64,000 nt of DNA from NCBI RefSeq assembly GCF_000389965.1, contig NC_021191.1:993501-1057500 (forward strand). The letters run 5' to 3'. The notes below the pieces were generated by a model. It saw nothing but the letters and a program-made list of their open reading frames with translations, ran no database searches and was not told the origin of the DNA. Position 1 is the stretch's first letter, and the number at the start of each line of letters is the position of its first letter. The translations under genes were made by a program, and so were the position numbers. The stretch comes from Actinoplanes sp. N902-109. GTDB taxonomy: Bacteria > Actinomycetota > Actinomycetes > Mycobacteriales > Micromonosporaceae. Shown in pieces: positions 1-7,392 of the stretch.

Positions 1-48
1 TCAGCCCTGGGCGATAGCGCCACGAAGGTCGACTACAAGGAGCGCGCC

Positions 49-2583
49 ATGGCTGGGCGAGCACCGTCGAGCCGCGGCTCGGCGCAGTACGCCTGGCTCA
101 TCACGAGCCCGCTGGCGATCTTCGCGCTGATCGCCCTGGTGGCCTACTGGGCGCGGGATCCTGGCTGGTGGCATTCCTGGCCGGGGGCCCTGGCCGTGCT
201 GGCGGCGTTCATCGTCGCCCATGTCGGCGTGCTCAACATCGTCTTCCGCCGGCAGGCGTTCCTGCTCGTCCTCAACGAGATCCCGCTGATCCTGGCGATC
301 TACTTCCTGCCCGCGCCCGCGGTCATCCTGACGCAGACCATCGCGAGCCTGGCCACCCAGCTCTGGTCGCGGATGGACACGACCAAGCTCGGCTACAACG
401 TCGCCAAGTCCGCCGCTCGTACGGCCGCCGCCCTCGTCGTGGTCTCGCTGCTGCCGCCCATCCGCGGCGCCGGGCCCGGCACGTGGGGCATCCTCACCGC
501 GGCCGTCGCCATCGCCACGATCGTCAGCTGGATCTCCTTCGCCGGTGTCATCACCGTCGTGCAGGACCCCAAGGCCGGTCAGGAGGCGCTGCGGGCCGGT
601 TCGCAGACCCTGGTCACCGCGGCCATCAACATCATCATCGGGCTGGTCTTCCTGGTCGCGCTGGATGCGACGTGGTGGGCTGCGGTCCCGCTGGGCGGTC
701 TGGTGCTCGCCTTGGCGTTCGTGCTGCGTTCGTTCGCCGAGTTCTTCCGCCAGCATCGCACCCTCACCGAGGTGTACGAGCTCACCCGCGCGATGCGCGA
801 GCAGGGCAACGACGGCAGCCTGCCGGACGTGCTGCTCAACCCGGTGCGGGCGCTGATGCGTGCCGAGTACGCCACGCTCTGGCTGCCGGCGCAGGGGCGG
901 CATCCCGAGGTCCTGCTGACGGCCAGAGTGGACGACGCCGGCCTGCTGGACATCTCGCCCACCCCGATGCCGGTGCGCGAACAGGCGATCAAGGCCGGGC
1001 ACACGATCGCGGTCGGGGGCAGGTTCGCCGAGAGCATGCACCTCCGGCCGTACCTGAAGGACAGCAAGGTCAAAGATGTCGTGGTGGTGCCGCTGCGGTC
1101 GGGCAACACCAGCATCGGCAGCCTGGAGGTCGCCAACCGGCTGGGCGACGCGACCGCGACCACCTTCCGCGACGCCGACGTGCGGGTGCTCGAGACGATT
1201 GCCGCGCATGTCGCGGTGGCGGTGGAGAATTCCCGGCTGGTCGAGCGGCTGCGCTACGACGCCTATCACGACCGGCTCACCTCGCTGCCCAACCGGCGCC
1301 GGGTCAGCGACGCGCTTGCCGAGTCAGTCAAGGTACGGGCACCGGGCGAGGTCGTCACCGTCATGCTGTTCGACGTCGACGGGCTGCGCGACGTCAACGA
1401 GTCGATGGGGCATGCGGCCGGTGACAAGCTCCTGGCCGAGGTCGCCGAGCGGTTGCGGGGCATCGCGGGGCCGGGCGCTCTGGTCGGCCGGATCGGCGGG
1501 GACGAGTTCGTGGTCACCCTCCGCTCGGAGAGCACCGAGGAGAGCGTGCGGCTGGCCACCGAGATGCGCGAACAGCTCCGCGGGCCGATGAGTGTGGGGT
1601 CGCTCACGCTCGACGTGGACACCGCGGCCGGCGTCGCCGTCCACCCCGATCACGGTGACGACCCCGAGGCCTTGCTGCGCCGCGCTGAGCTGGCTGCCAA
1701 GGCCGCCAAGGCCCTCCCGTACGGGGTACAGCTCTTCCATCCGGCGTTGGAGTCCCGGGCAGTACGCCGGCTGGGGCTGGCCGCCGATCTGCGCCGAGCG
1801 CTCGACAACGGCGAGATGGAGATCCACTTCCAGCCGAAGGTCTCCATCCAGGACCGCCACCTGATCGGGGTGGAGTGCCTGGCCCGCTGGCAGCACCCGG
1901 CGCACGGCGAGGTGTCCCCGGAGGACTTCGTGGCGGTGGCCGAGCACACCGGCCAGCTGCACCGGCTCACCGAGGTGGTGCTCGCCACCGGGCTGCGGCA
2001 CTGCCGGGAGTGGGCCGACGCCGGCCGGCCGCTGTCCATAGCGGTCAACCTCTCGGTGCGCACGCTGCTCGACCCGCGCTTCCCGGATCTGGTCCATGAC
2101 CTGCTCAAGCGCAACCAGGTGCCGGCCGGGCAGGTGACCTTCGAGATCTCCGAGCCCGGCATGCTGGGCGAGATCGAGCGGGCGTTGCCGACCCTCTACC
2201 GCCTGCGGGACCTGGGCGTCCGCCTCTCGGTCGACGATTTCGGTACGGGGGCCTCGTCGCTGTCCTACCTCCGGCAGCTGCCCGTGCACGAGGTCAAGAT
2301 CGACGACAGTTTCGTGCAGGGGATGGCGACGGATTCGGGTGACCTGGCGATCGTCCGGGCGGTGATCGGGCTCTCCCGCGAGTTCGGCCTGACCGTGGTC
2401 GCCGAGGGCGTCGAGAGCGAGCTGACCCTGGACCTGCTGGCCGAGCTGGGCTGTGAGATCGGCCAGGGCTACTTCTTCAGCCGCCCGCTGCCGGTGGAAC
2501 GGTTGAACATGTGGCTGAGCGCGCAGACCGAGCCCGAGGAGACCCCGACCGGTGAGGTCCGGCGCCTGCGTGCGGTCGGCTGA
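49..2583 (+). CDS. Membrane GGDEF-EAL protein with GAF-like domain (cyclic-di-GMP turnover)
   Basis: 844 residues. It predicts cyclic-di-GMP synthesis (GGDEF) and hydrolysis (EAL) at the membrane. Residues 1-230 are mostly hydrophobic helices. About 245-400 look like a GAF sensory domain. The GGDEF domain spans about 415-560 with an intact GGDEF signature near 483. The EAL domain spans about 575-835. Its signature reads ECLARW instead of EALxRW, but the other catalytic motifs (AVNLS, FEISE, DDFGTG, VKID, AEGVE) are present, so both activities look possible. The ATG start has an AAGGAG Shine-Dalgarno at 37-42. It stands alone before the tRNA cluster. Which activity dominates cannot be told from sequence. 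Confidence 0.88.
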   Translation: MAGRAPSSRGSAQYAWLITSPLAIFALIALVAYWARDPGWWHSWPGALAVLAAFIVAHVGVLNIVFRRQAFLLVLNEIPLILAIYFLPAPAVILTQTIASLATQLWSRMDTTKLGYNVAKSAARTAAALVVVSLLPPIRGAGPGTWGILTAAVAIATIVSWISFAGVITVVQDPKAGQEALRAGSQTLVTAAINIIIGLVFLVALDATWWAAVPLGGLVLALAFVLRSFAEFFRQHRTLTEVYELTRAMREQGNDGSLPDVLLNPVRALMRAEYATLWLPAQGRHPEVLLTARVDDAGLLDISPTPMPVREQAIKAGHTIAVGGRFAESMHLRPYLKDSKVKDVVVVPLRSGNTSIGSLEVANRLGDATATTFRDADVRVLETIAAHVAVAVENSRLVERLRYDAYHDRLTSLPNRRRVSDALAESVKVRAPGEVVTVMLFDVDGLRDVNESMGHAAGDKLLAEVAERLRGIAGPGALVGRIGGDEFVVTLRSESTEESVRLATEMREQLRGPMSVGSLTLDVDTAAGVAVHPDHGDDPEALLRRAELAAKAAKALPYGVQLFHPALESRAVRRLGLAADLRRALDNGEMEIHFQPKVSIQDRHLIGVECLARWQHPAHGEVSPEDFVAVAEHTGQLHRLTEVVLATGLRHCREWADAGRPLSIAVNLSVRTLLDPRFPDLVHDLLKRNQVPAGQVTFEISEPGMLGEIERALPTLYRLRDLGVRLSVDDFGTGASSLSYLRQLPVHEVKIDDSFVQGMATDSGDLAIVRAVIGLSREFGLTVVAEGVESELTLDLLAELGCEIGQGYFFSRPLPVERLNMWLSAQTEPEETPTGEVRRLRAVG

Positions 2584-2622
2584 CCTCGCCTGAACTGCGC
2601 TTTCGCCGCGCCGGGGTACCGA

Positions 2623-2652
2623 TTTCACCTCCGGCGCGGGGCCGTGTAAGCT
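2623..2652 (+). promoter_or_regulatory. Candidate promoter for tRNA-Thr
   Basis: TTTCAC (2623-2628) and TAAGCT (2647-2652) are separated by 18 nt, about 65 nt upstream of the tRNA-Thr gene. The match to a housekeeping actinobacterial promoter is fair, not strong. Confidence 0.4.
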
Positions 2653-2715
2653 TCTGTCTGCGCAACGAGAGATCGCACGCCAGCTCGGAAGGGCTGCGAG
2701 TGTTCCATCGTGCCG

Positions 2716-2791
2716 GCCCCCTTAGCTCAGTCGGCAGAGCGTCTCCATGGTAAGGAGAAGGTCTACGGTTCGATTCCGTAAGGGGGCTCCA
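2716..2791 (+). tRNA. tRNA-Thr (GGT), CCA encoded
   Basis: A cloverleaf folds by eye. The acceptor stem GCCCCCT pairs with AGGGGGC at 2781-2787. The anticodon stem TCTCC/GGAGA encloses the loop ATGGTAA, giving anticodon GGT. The T arm contains TTCGATT. The discriminator T is followed by genomic CCA. It reads ACC and ACU. Confidence 0.95.
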
Positions 2792-2838
2792 CCCGGGTTC
2801 GTGATCCGCCCTCAGGCGCGCGATTATCAGCCTGGCGC

Positions 2839-2911
2839 GGCGGTGTAGCTCAGATGGCAGAGCAAGCGGCTCATAATCGCTGTGTCGCCGGTTCAAGTCC
2901 GGCCACCGCTA
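2839..2911 (+). tRNA. tRNA-Met (CAT), elongator type
   Basis: Acceptor GGCGGTG pairs with CACCGCT (first pair G-U). The anticodon stem AGCGG/TCGCT holds loop CTCATAA, anticodon CAT. The T arm is GCCGG/CCGGC with TTCAAGT. CCA is not encoded. The initiator hallmarks (unpaired first position and three G-C pairs at the base of the anticodon stem) are absent, so this is an elongator. A lysidine-modified tRNA-Ile2 is the alternative for any CAT anticodon. The position just before rpmG matches the usual actinobacterial tRNA-Met. Confidence 0.9.
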
Positions 2912-3037
2912 CTGGTCCGGGATTCGTCCTGGATTGCCGTACGAACCGGGCGGATGTCCGGCGTTTTGCATGTCCGCACAGCAAGCAGCTACGCTGGCAT
3001 GTCGTAGTGAATCCCGTGAGCAGGAAGGCACCCCGCC

Positions 3038-3205
3038 GTGGCCAAGGCGACCGACGTCCGTCCCAAGATCACCTTGGCGTGTACGGAGTGCAAGGAGCGC
3101 AACTACATCACGCGCAAGAACCGTCGTAACGACCCGGACCGCATCGAGCTGAAGAAGTTCTGCCCCCGGGACGGCCGGCACACCCTGCACCGCGAGACGC
3201 GCTGA
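3038..3205 (+). CDS. rpmG: Large ribosomal subunit protein L33 (bL33)
   Basis: 55 residues, a small basic protein of the 50S subunit near the E site. It was placed by reading frame from a GTG start behind AGGAAGG. The core is recognisable (VRPKITLACTECKERNYI, then KNRRNDPDR). The zinc ribbon looks incomplete: the first CxxC (CTEC) is present but the second pair reads CPRD, so only three of the four usual cysteines remain. The tRNA-Thr, tRNA-Met, rpmG order is familiar in actinobacteria. A strong hairpin follows the stop. Confidence 0.95.
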   Translation: MAKATDVRPKITLACTECKERNYITRKNRRNDPDRIELKKFCPRDGRHTLHRETR

Positions 3206-3219
3206 GCCCGAGCAACATC

Positions 3220-3260
3220 GAGATGGCGGCACCCTGACCGGGTGGCCGCCATCTCTGCTT
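3220..3260 (+). terminator. Hairpin terminator after rpmG
   Basis: GAGATGGCGGC (3220-3230) pairs perfectly with GCCGCCATCTC (3245-3255) around a GC-rich loop. Only a short mixed T stretch follows, as is common in actinobacteria. Confidence 0.7.
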
Positions 3261-3304
3261 TCCGTGGTCCCGGGGTATCCGCAGCGGCAGTGTAGTTTCA
3301 CCTC

Positions 3305-3751
3305 ATGCCCCTGGACCCGTCCTTTGTCGGCCGCAGCTGGCCGGCCACCGCTCCGTACCAGGTGGGCCGCGAGAAGATCCGCGAGTTCGCCACCGCGATC
3401 GGCGCCACCGACGCCGAGCACCACGACCCGGCCGCCGCCCGGGCCGCGGGTTACCCCGACGTCGTCGCGCCGCCGACGTTCCCCGTGGTGATCACCATGG
3501 CGGCCAGCCGGCAGATCATCACCGATCCGGAGCTCGGCATGGACTACAGCCGGGTGGTGCACGGCGACCAGCGCTTCGTCTACACCCGCCCGGTGGTCGC
3601 CGGTGACTCGCTGGTGTGCGTCAACACCGTCGACGAGATCACCCAGCGTGGGGGCCACGACTTCATCACCACCCGCACCGAGGTCAGCACCGAGGCCGGC
3701 GAGCCCGTGGTCACCGTGTGGTCCAAGCTCGTCCAGCGCGGAGAGGCGTGA
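3305..3751 (+). CDS. FAS1/MaoC-like dehydratase subunit (HadA/HadC-type)
   Basis: 148 residues with a hot-dog fold typical of the non-catalytic partner of (3R)-hydroxyacyl-ACP dehydratases. Recognisable features are the N-terminal VGRSW region, FPVV near residue 59 and the LVCVNTVDEI strand. A TGTAGT element at 3291-3296 lies about 8 nt before the ATG and no Shine-Dalgarno is visible, so the mRNA is probably leaderless. It almost abuts the next MaoC gene and likely forms a heterodimer with it, acting in fatty-acid elongation or a related pathway. The substrate is not visible from sequence. Confidence 0.8.
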   Translation: MPLDPSFVGRSWPATAPYQVGREKIREFATAIGATDAEHHDPAAARAAGYPDVVAPPTFPVVITMAASRQIITDPELGMDYSRVVHGDQRFVYTRPVVAGDSLVCVNTVDEITQRGGHDFITTRTEVSTEAGEPVVTVWSKLVQRGEA

Positions 3752-3753
3752 GC

Positions 3754-4149
3754 ATGGCTGAGCAGTTACCACCCCAGACCTTCCGGGTCACCCGGGCCGA
3801 CCTGATCCGCTACGCGGGCGCGTCCGGCGACTTCAACACGATCCACTGGAGCGAGCGGATCGCCCGCGACGTGGGTCTGCCCGGGGTCATCGCGCACGGC
3901 ATGTTCACGATGGCTCTCGGCGGCCGCGCCCTGGCTGTCTGGGCCGGTGCCCCGGATGCCGTGGTCGAGTACGGCGTGCGCTTCTCCCGGCCGGTTCCGG
4001 TGCCCGACACCGACGAGGGGACCGAGGTGGTCGTGACCGGGGTGGTCAAGGAGGTCACCGACGACGGGCTGACCCGGATCGACCTGATCGCCACCTGCAA
4101 CGGTGAGAAGGTGCTGTCGCTCGGCAAGGCCGTGATCCGCAAACGCTGA
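3754..4149 (+). CDS. MaoC-family (R)-specific enoyl-CoA/hydroxyacyl dehydratase (HadB-type)
   Basis: 131 residues. It carries the hydratase-2 motif with its catalytic aspartate and histidine (ASGDFNTIHWSE, around residue 26), then IAHGMFTMA. It is therefore the catalytic partner of the upstream subunit. I chose the ATG at 3754 because GGAGAGG at 3740-3746 is optimally spaced; the GTG six bases earlier is too close. The two genes sit between rpmG and secE, a location known for HadAB-type genes in actinobacteria. Confidence 0.85.
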   Translation: MAEQLPPQTFRVTRADLIRYAGASGDFNTIHWSERIARDVGLPGVIAHGMFTMALGGRALAVWAGAPDAVVEYGVRFSRPVPVPDTDEGTEVVVTGVVKEVTDDGLTRIDLIATCNGEKVLSLGKAVIRKR

Positions 4150-4168
4150 CCGGCAGGGGTGGGGCGGG

Positions 4169-4198
4169 TTGGGCAACCCGGCACTCAACCCGTACACT
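4169..4198 (+). promoter_or_regulatory. Promoter for tRNA-Trp and probably secE-nusG
   Basis: TTGGGC (4169-4174), an 18-nt spacer and TACACT (4193-4198) lie 75 nt before tRNA-Trp. The same TACACT -10 hexamer occurs before rpoB and infA and in the rpsL upstream region. Confidence 0.6.
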
Positions 4199-4272
4199 GG
4201 TCCGCCGTGGGGCTAATCGCTCCTGTCTTCCGCATGCGAGAGCGTGTGAGAGCCGGGGTGATCGCCGCACAT

Positions 4273-4345
<73 letters not shown>

Positions 4346-4460
4346 CGCACCGACCCGTATCGGCCCGGCGGCGGACCGCCCGGCGCGGGCCCGCCGGTAC
4401 GACCGAGCGCCGCGTCTGGCGCGACAACCTATCTACCGACCGACGACGGAAGAGGGCGAA

Positions 4461-4841
4461 GTGGCCGAGAGGAAGCGACCCGGTGACGACGCTGACCGTC
4501 CCGGGGACGAGACGTTCGACGACGCCGTCGCCGAGGATGACGCCGTTGCTGACGACGTCGAGGCCGACGACCAGGTGAGTCGGGGCGGCGGGACAGCCGT
4601 CCGCGAGCGTACCGAGGACGTCGAGAAGCCCCGGTCGAAGAAGGCCGGCCGGCGCGGTGGCCGCATCGGCGGTTTCTTCCGCGAGGTGGTCGGTGAGCTG
4701 CGTAAGGTCATCTGGCCGACCCGCAAGGAACTGCTGACCTACACCGGCGTCGTGATCGCCTTCGTCACCGTGATGACCGCGATCGTGGCCGTTCTGGACT
4801 ACGGGTTCGGCAAGGCCATCCTGGCGTCGTTCGGCAACTAG
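4461..4841 (+). CDS. secE: Preprotein translocase subunit SecE
   Basis: 126 residues. This is the small essential membrane subunit that clamps SecY in the Sec channel. The first ~65 residues are acidic and low-complexity and look disordered. The conserved amphipathic segment follows (FFREVVGELRKVIWPTRKE), then one transmembrane helix around 93-115. A GTG start is preceded by AGAGGGCGAA. It lies 27 nt upstream of nusG, with which it is probably cotranscribed. The acidic N-terminus is a common actinobacterial extension. Confidence 0.95.
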   Translation: MAERKRPGDDADRPGDETFDDAVAEDDAVADDVEADDQVSRGGGTAVRERTEDVEKPRSKKAGRRGGRIGGFFREVVGELRKVIWPTRKELLTYTGVVIAFVTVMTAIVAVLDYGFGKAILASFGN

Positions 4842-4868
4842 AGCTGATAGTTACGGAAGTGAGCAAGC

Positions 4869-5675
4869 GTGCCTGAGTACGACGACGAGACCGCCGCCCC
4901 TGAGACGGGCGCTGCCACCGACGAGCTGTCGTCGGTGGCCACGGCGGGCGACGCCGAGTCGGTCGAGGCCGCCGCTGAGCCCGCCGAGGCCGCTGAGTCC
5001 GAGGTGGGCGCTGAGTCCGAGGTGAGCGCTGAGTCCGAGGTGGGCGCCGAGCCCGAGGCTGTCGTTGCCGACGAGGACGACGACTACGACCCGGTCGCCG
5101 AGCTCCGCCAGAAGCTGCGGTACGCCCCGGGCGACTGGTATGTGGTGCACTCGTACGCCGGTTACGAGAACAAGGTCAAGACCAACCTCGAGACCCGCAT
5201 CACCAGCCTCGACATGGAGGACTTCATCTTCCAGGTCGAGGTGCCGACCCGCGAAGAGGTCGAGGTCAAGAACGGCAAGCGCAACCAGGTGCAGGCCAAG
5301 GTCTTTCCCGGCTACATCCTGGTCCGCATGGACCTCACCCCGGAGTCGTATTCCTGCGTGCGCAACACGCCGGGCGTCACCGGCTTCGTCGGCGCGACCG
5401 ACCGGGTGGACCGCCCGGCCCCGCTCTCGCTCGACGAGGTGCTGAAGTGGCTGGCCCCGGCCGTCCAGCAGGAGGAGAAGAAGGCGAAGCCCGAGATCAA
5501 GGTGCTCGACTTCGAGGTCGGCGACTCGGTCACGGTGACCGACGGCGCGTTCGCCTCGCTGCCGGCGTCGATCTCGGAGATCAACGCCGACCAGCAGAAG
5601 CTCAAGGTGCTGGTCTCGATCTTCGGCCGCGAGACGCCGGTCGAGCTGAATTTCAACCAGGTCGCCAAGATCTGA
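4869..5675 (+). CDS. nusG: Transcription termination/antitermination factor NusG
   Basis: 268 residues. NusG binds RNA polymerase and couples it to Rho or the ribosome. Residues 1-80 are an acidic Ala/Glu-rich extension. They include three 18-nt tandem repeats encoding the block AESEV-G/S. The NGN domain starts near residue 85 (DWYVVHSYAGYENKV) and includes the PGYILVRMDL segment. The KOW domain occupies about 215-265 (GDSVTVTDGAFASL through VELNF). GTG start with GGAAG upstream. In the canonical order rplK should follow; here only an 80-nt gap leads to rplA. Confidence 0.96.
   Translation: MPEYDDETAAPETGAATDELSSVATAGDAESVEAAAEPAEAAESEVGAESEVSAESEVGAEPEAVVADEDDDYDPVAELRQKLRYAPGDWYVVHSYAGYENKVKTNLETRITSLDMEDFIFQVEVPTREEVEVKNGKRNQVQAKVFPGYILVRMDLTPESYSCVRNTPGVTGFVGATDRVDRPAPLSLDEVLKWLAPAVQQEEKKAKPEIKVLDFEVGDSVTVTDGAFASLPASISEINADQQKLKVLVSIFGRETPVELNFNQVAKI
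4992..5045 (+). repeat. 18-nt tandem repeat inside nusG
   Basis: Three consecutive near-identical 18-nt units start at 4992, 5010 and 5028, differing at one base (ggtgggc versus ggtgagc). A decayed fourth copy follows. They encode AESEVG, AESEVS and AESEVG in the disordered acidic N-terminus. Copy number could vary between strains by slippage. Confidence 0.85.
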
Positions 5676-5699
5676 GTTGCCGTAAGCCCCGAGCAAGTC

Positions 5700-5740
5700 G
5701 TGGGAGGGACGCGCCAGTCGCGCGTCCCGTGATCTACCAC
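5700..5740 (+). ncRNA. Putative L1-binding mRNA element before rplA
   Basis: The sequence folds as outer stem GTGG/CCAC, then an asymmetric internal loop (GA on the 5' side, GTGATCTA on the 3' side), then a perfect 9-bp stem GGGACGCGC/GCGCGTCCC closed by CAGTC. This resembles the L1 site in 23S rRNA and in L1-regulated mRNAs, where GUGGGAG faces GUGAU. It sits immediately before the rplA Shine-Dalgarno (AGGAG 5741-5745). It therefore probably lets free L1 repress its own translation. No U-tract follows, so it is not a terminator. Confidence 0.65.
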
Positions 5741-5755
5741 AGGAGTAATTGAGAA

Positions 5756-6472
5756 ATGGCACAGCGCAGCAAGGCGTACCGCAAGGCCGCCGAGGCCATC
5801 GACGCCTCGAAGCTCTACGAGCCCACCGAGGCGGTCCGCATCGCCAAGGAGAGCAGCCCGACCAAGTTCGACGCCACCGTCGAGGTCGCGATGCGCCTGG
5901 GCGTCGACCCCCGCAAGGCCGACCAGATGGTCCGTGGCACGGTCAACCTGCCGCACGGCACCGGTAAGACCGCCCGCGTCATCGTCTTCGCCCAGGGTGC
6001 GAAGGCGGAGGAGGCTGTCGCCGCCGGCGCCGACGAGGTCGGCACCGACGAGCTCGTCGCCCGGATCCAGGGTGGCTGGCTGGACTTCGACGCCGCGATC
6101 GCGACCCCGGACCAGATGGCCAAGATCGGCCGGATCGCCCGGATCCTCGGCCCGCGTGGTCTCATGCCGAACCCCAAGACCGGCACGGTGACCGTGGACG
6201 TGACCAAGGCCGTCGCCGACATCAAGGGCGGCAAGATCACGTTCCGCGTGGACAAGCACTCCAACCTGCACCTGATCATCGGCAAGTCGTCGTTCTCGCC
6301 GGAGCAGCTGGCGGAGAACTACGGCGCGGTGCTCGACGAGGTCCTACGGGCCAAGCCGTCCGCGGCCAAGGGCACGTACCTCAAGAAGATCACCGTCAGC
6401 ACCACCATGGGCCCCGGCGTGCCGGTCGACCCCAAGATGATCAAGAACATCGGTCAGGCCGCCAACGCCTGA
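5756..6472 (+). CDS. rplA: Large ribosomal subunit protein L1 (uL1)
   Basis: 238 residues, full length for uL1. L1 forms the mobile L1 stalk that moves the E-site tRNA and usually represses its own operon. The RILGPRGLMPNPKTGTV signature is near residue 130-147. The ATG has AGGAG 10 nt upstream. The gene normally follows rplK, but here its upstream neighbour is nusG. A strong terminator comes 11 nt after the stop, so rplA ends this transcription unit apart from read-through. Confidence 0.97.
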   Translation: MAQRSKAYRKAAEAIDASKLYEPTEAVRIAKESSPTKFDATVEVAMRLGVDPRKADQMVRGTVNLPHGTGKTARVIVFAQGAKAEEAVAAGADEVGTDELVARIQGGWLDFDAAIATPDQMAKIGRIARILGPRGLMPNPKTGTVTVDVTKAVADIKGGKITFRVDKHSNLHLIIGKSSFSPEQLAENYGAVLDEVLRAKPSAAKGTYLKKITVSTTMGPGVPVDPKMIKNIGQAANA

Positions 6473-6483
6473 CCTTTCGGCAA

Positions 6484-6517
6484 CGGAAAACCCCCGGTTC
6501 GCCCGGGGGTTTTTCCG
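6484..6517 (+). terminator. Rho-independent terminator after rplA
   Basis: CGGAAAACCCCCGG (6484-6497) pairs with CCGGGGGTTTTTCCG (6503-6517) around a small loop. A T-run forms part of the 3' arm. It separates rplA from the rplJ promoter. Confidence 0.88.
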
Positions 6518-6532
6518 TGAGAACCCGCCGAT

Positions 6533-6561
6533 TTGGATTCGCGCGCTTCGCCGCGTAATCT
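6533..6561 (+). promoter_or_regulatory. Promoter for rplJ-rplL
   Basis: TTGGAT (6533-6538) and TAATCT (6556-6561) have the ideal 17-nt spacing. They lie just after the rplA terminator and about 230 nt before rplJ. Confidence 0.7.
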
Positions 6562-6567
6562 TCTTGG

Positions 6568-6792
6568 CGGAGTTCCACCCATAGACCGCTGGTCGTCGCA
6601 GTCCCCGTCGCATGACGGAGGCCGCGGCCGAAGGTCCCGCGACACGCGGGCGACCCGCGCAGGGGAGAACGGTTCGTGATCATGCCGGCGCCTTCGGGTG
6701 TCCATGTCCGCCCCGTGCGCCCTGCGCCGGGGCGTTTCTCGTTGTTCGGGCTCAGAACCTCCAGCGGTTGTTCGAGCAACGAGAGGAGGGAC
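6568..6792 (+). ncRNA. rplJ 5' leader, candidate L10 leader RNA
   Basis: About 225 nt of transcribed, non-coding leader lies between the promoter and rplJ. It is GC-rich with several possible hairpins (for example around 6640-6660 and 6705-6735). Leaders before rplJ commonly bind the L10-L12 complex for feedback control, so that role is inferred from position. I could not verify the conserved L10-leader fold by eye. Confidence 0.45.
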
Positions 6793-7338
6793 ATGGCAGA
6801 CAAGCCGGTCCGGGCCGACAAGGCCACTGCCGTCGCCGAGCTCACGGAGCAGTTCCGTAGCTCGTCGGCCACCGTGTTGACCGAGTACCGCGGCCTGACG
6901 GTCGCCGAGATCAGCGAGCTGCGCCGTTCGCTCGGCAAGGAGACCAAGTACTCCGTGTCGAAGAACACGCTCGCGAAGCGTGCGGCTGCAGACGCGGGTA
7001 TCGAGGGCCTCGACGCGCTCTTCGCCGGTCCTACCGCGCTCGCCTTCGTCGGCGGTGACGTGGTTGAGGCGGCCAAGGGCCTGCGTGCCTTTGCCCGCGC
7101 CAACCCCACCCTGGTGATCAAGGGCGGCGTCTTCGAGGGCAAGGCCATCTCGGCCGACGAGGTCAACAAGCTTGCCGACCTCGAGTCCCGTGAGGTGCTG
7201 CTGGCCAAGCTGGCCGGCGCCATGAAGGGCAGCCTGACCAAGGCGGCGGGCACGTTCCAGGCCCCGCTGTCCAAGGTCGCGCGTCTGGCGGCCGCACTGC
7301 AGGACAAGCGTGCGCAGGACGGTTCCGCCGAGGCCTGA
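6793..7338 (+). CDS. rplJ: Large ribosomal subunit protein L10 (uL10)
   Basis: 181 residues. L10 is the base of the stalk that anchors L7/L12 dimers on the 50S subunit. I chose the ATG at 6793 because GAGGAGGG (6783-6790) directly precedes it and MADKPVRADK begins the family alignment; the open frame upstream is leader. Recognisable core: VLTEYRGLTVAEISELRR, then NTLAKRA. It is cotranscribed with rplL, 54 nt downstream. Confidence 0.96.
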   Translation: MADKPVRADKATAVAELTEQFRSSSATVLTEYRGLTVAEISELRRSLGKETKYSVSKNTLAKRAAADAGIEGLDALFAGPTALAFVGGDVVEAAKGLRAFARANPTLVIKGGVFEGKAISADEVNKLADLESREVLLAKLAGAMKGSLTKAAGTFQAPLSKVARLAAALQDKRAQDGSAEA

Positions 7339-7392
7339 TCAGGCCCGCGCGGAGTGACTTACATCTACAGAACCAACGAAAGGTTGCCTGAC

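Noticed and set aside
2839..2911. tRNA-Ile2 (lysidine) instead of tRNA-Met for the CAT anticodon
   Set aside because: The body sequence and location before rpmG fit elongator tRNA-Met. Not excluded absolutely.
5706..5728. Terminator between nusG and rplA
   Set aside because: The stem is strong but no T-run follows, and the flanks fit an L1-binding element better.
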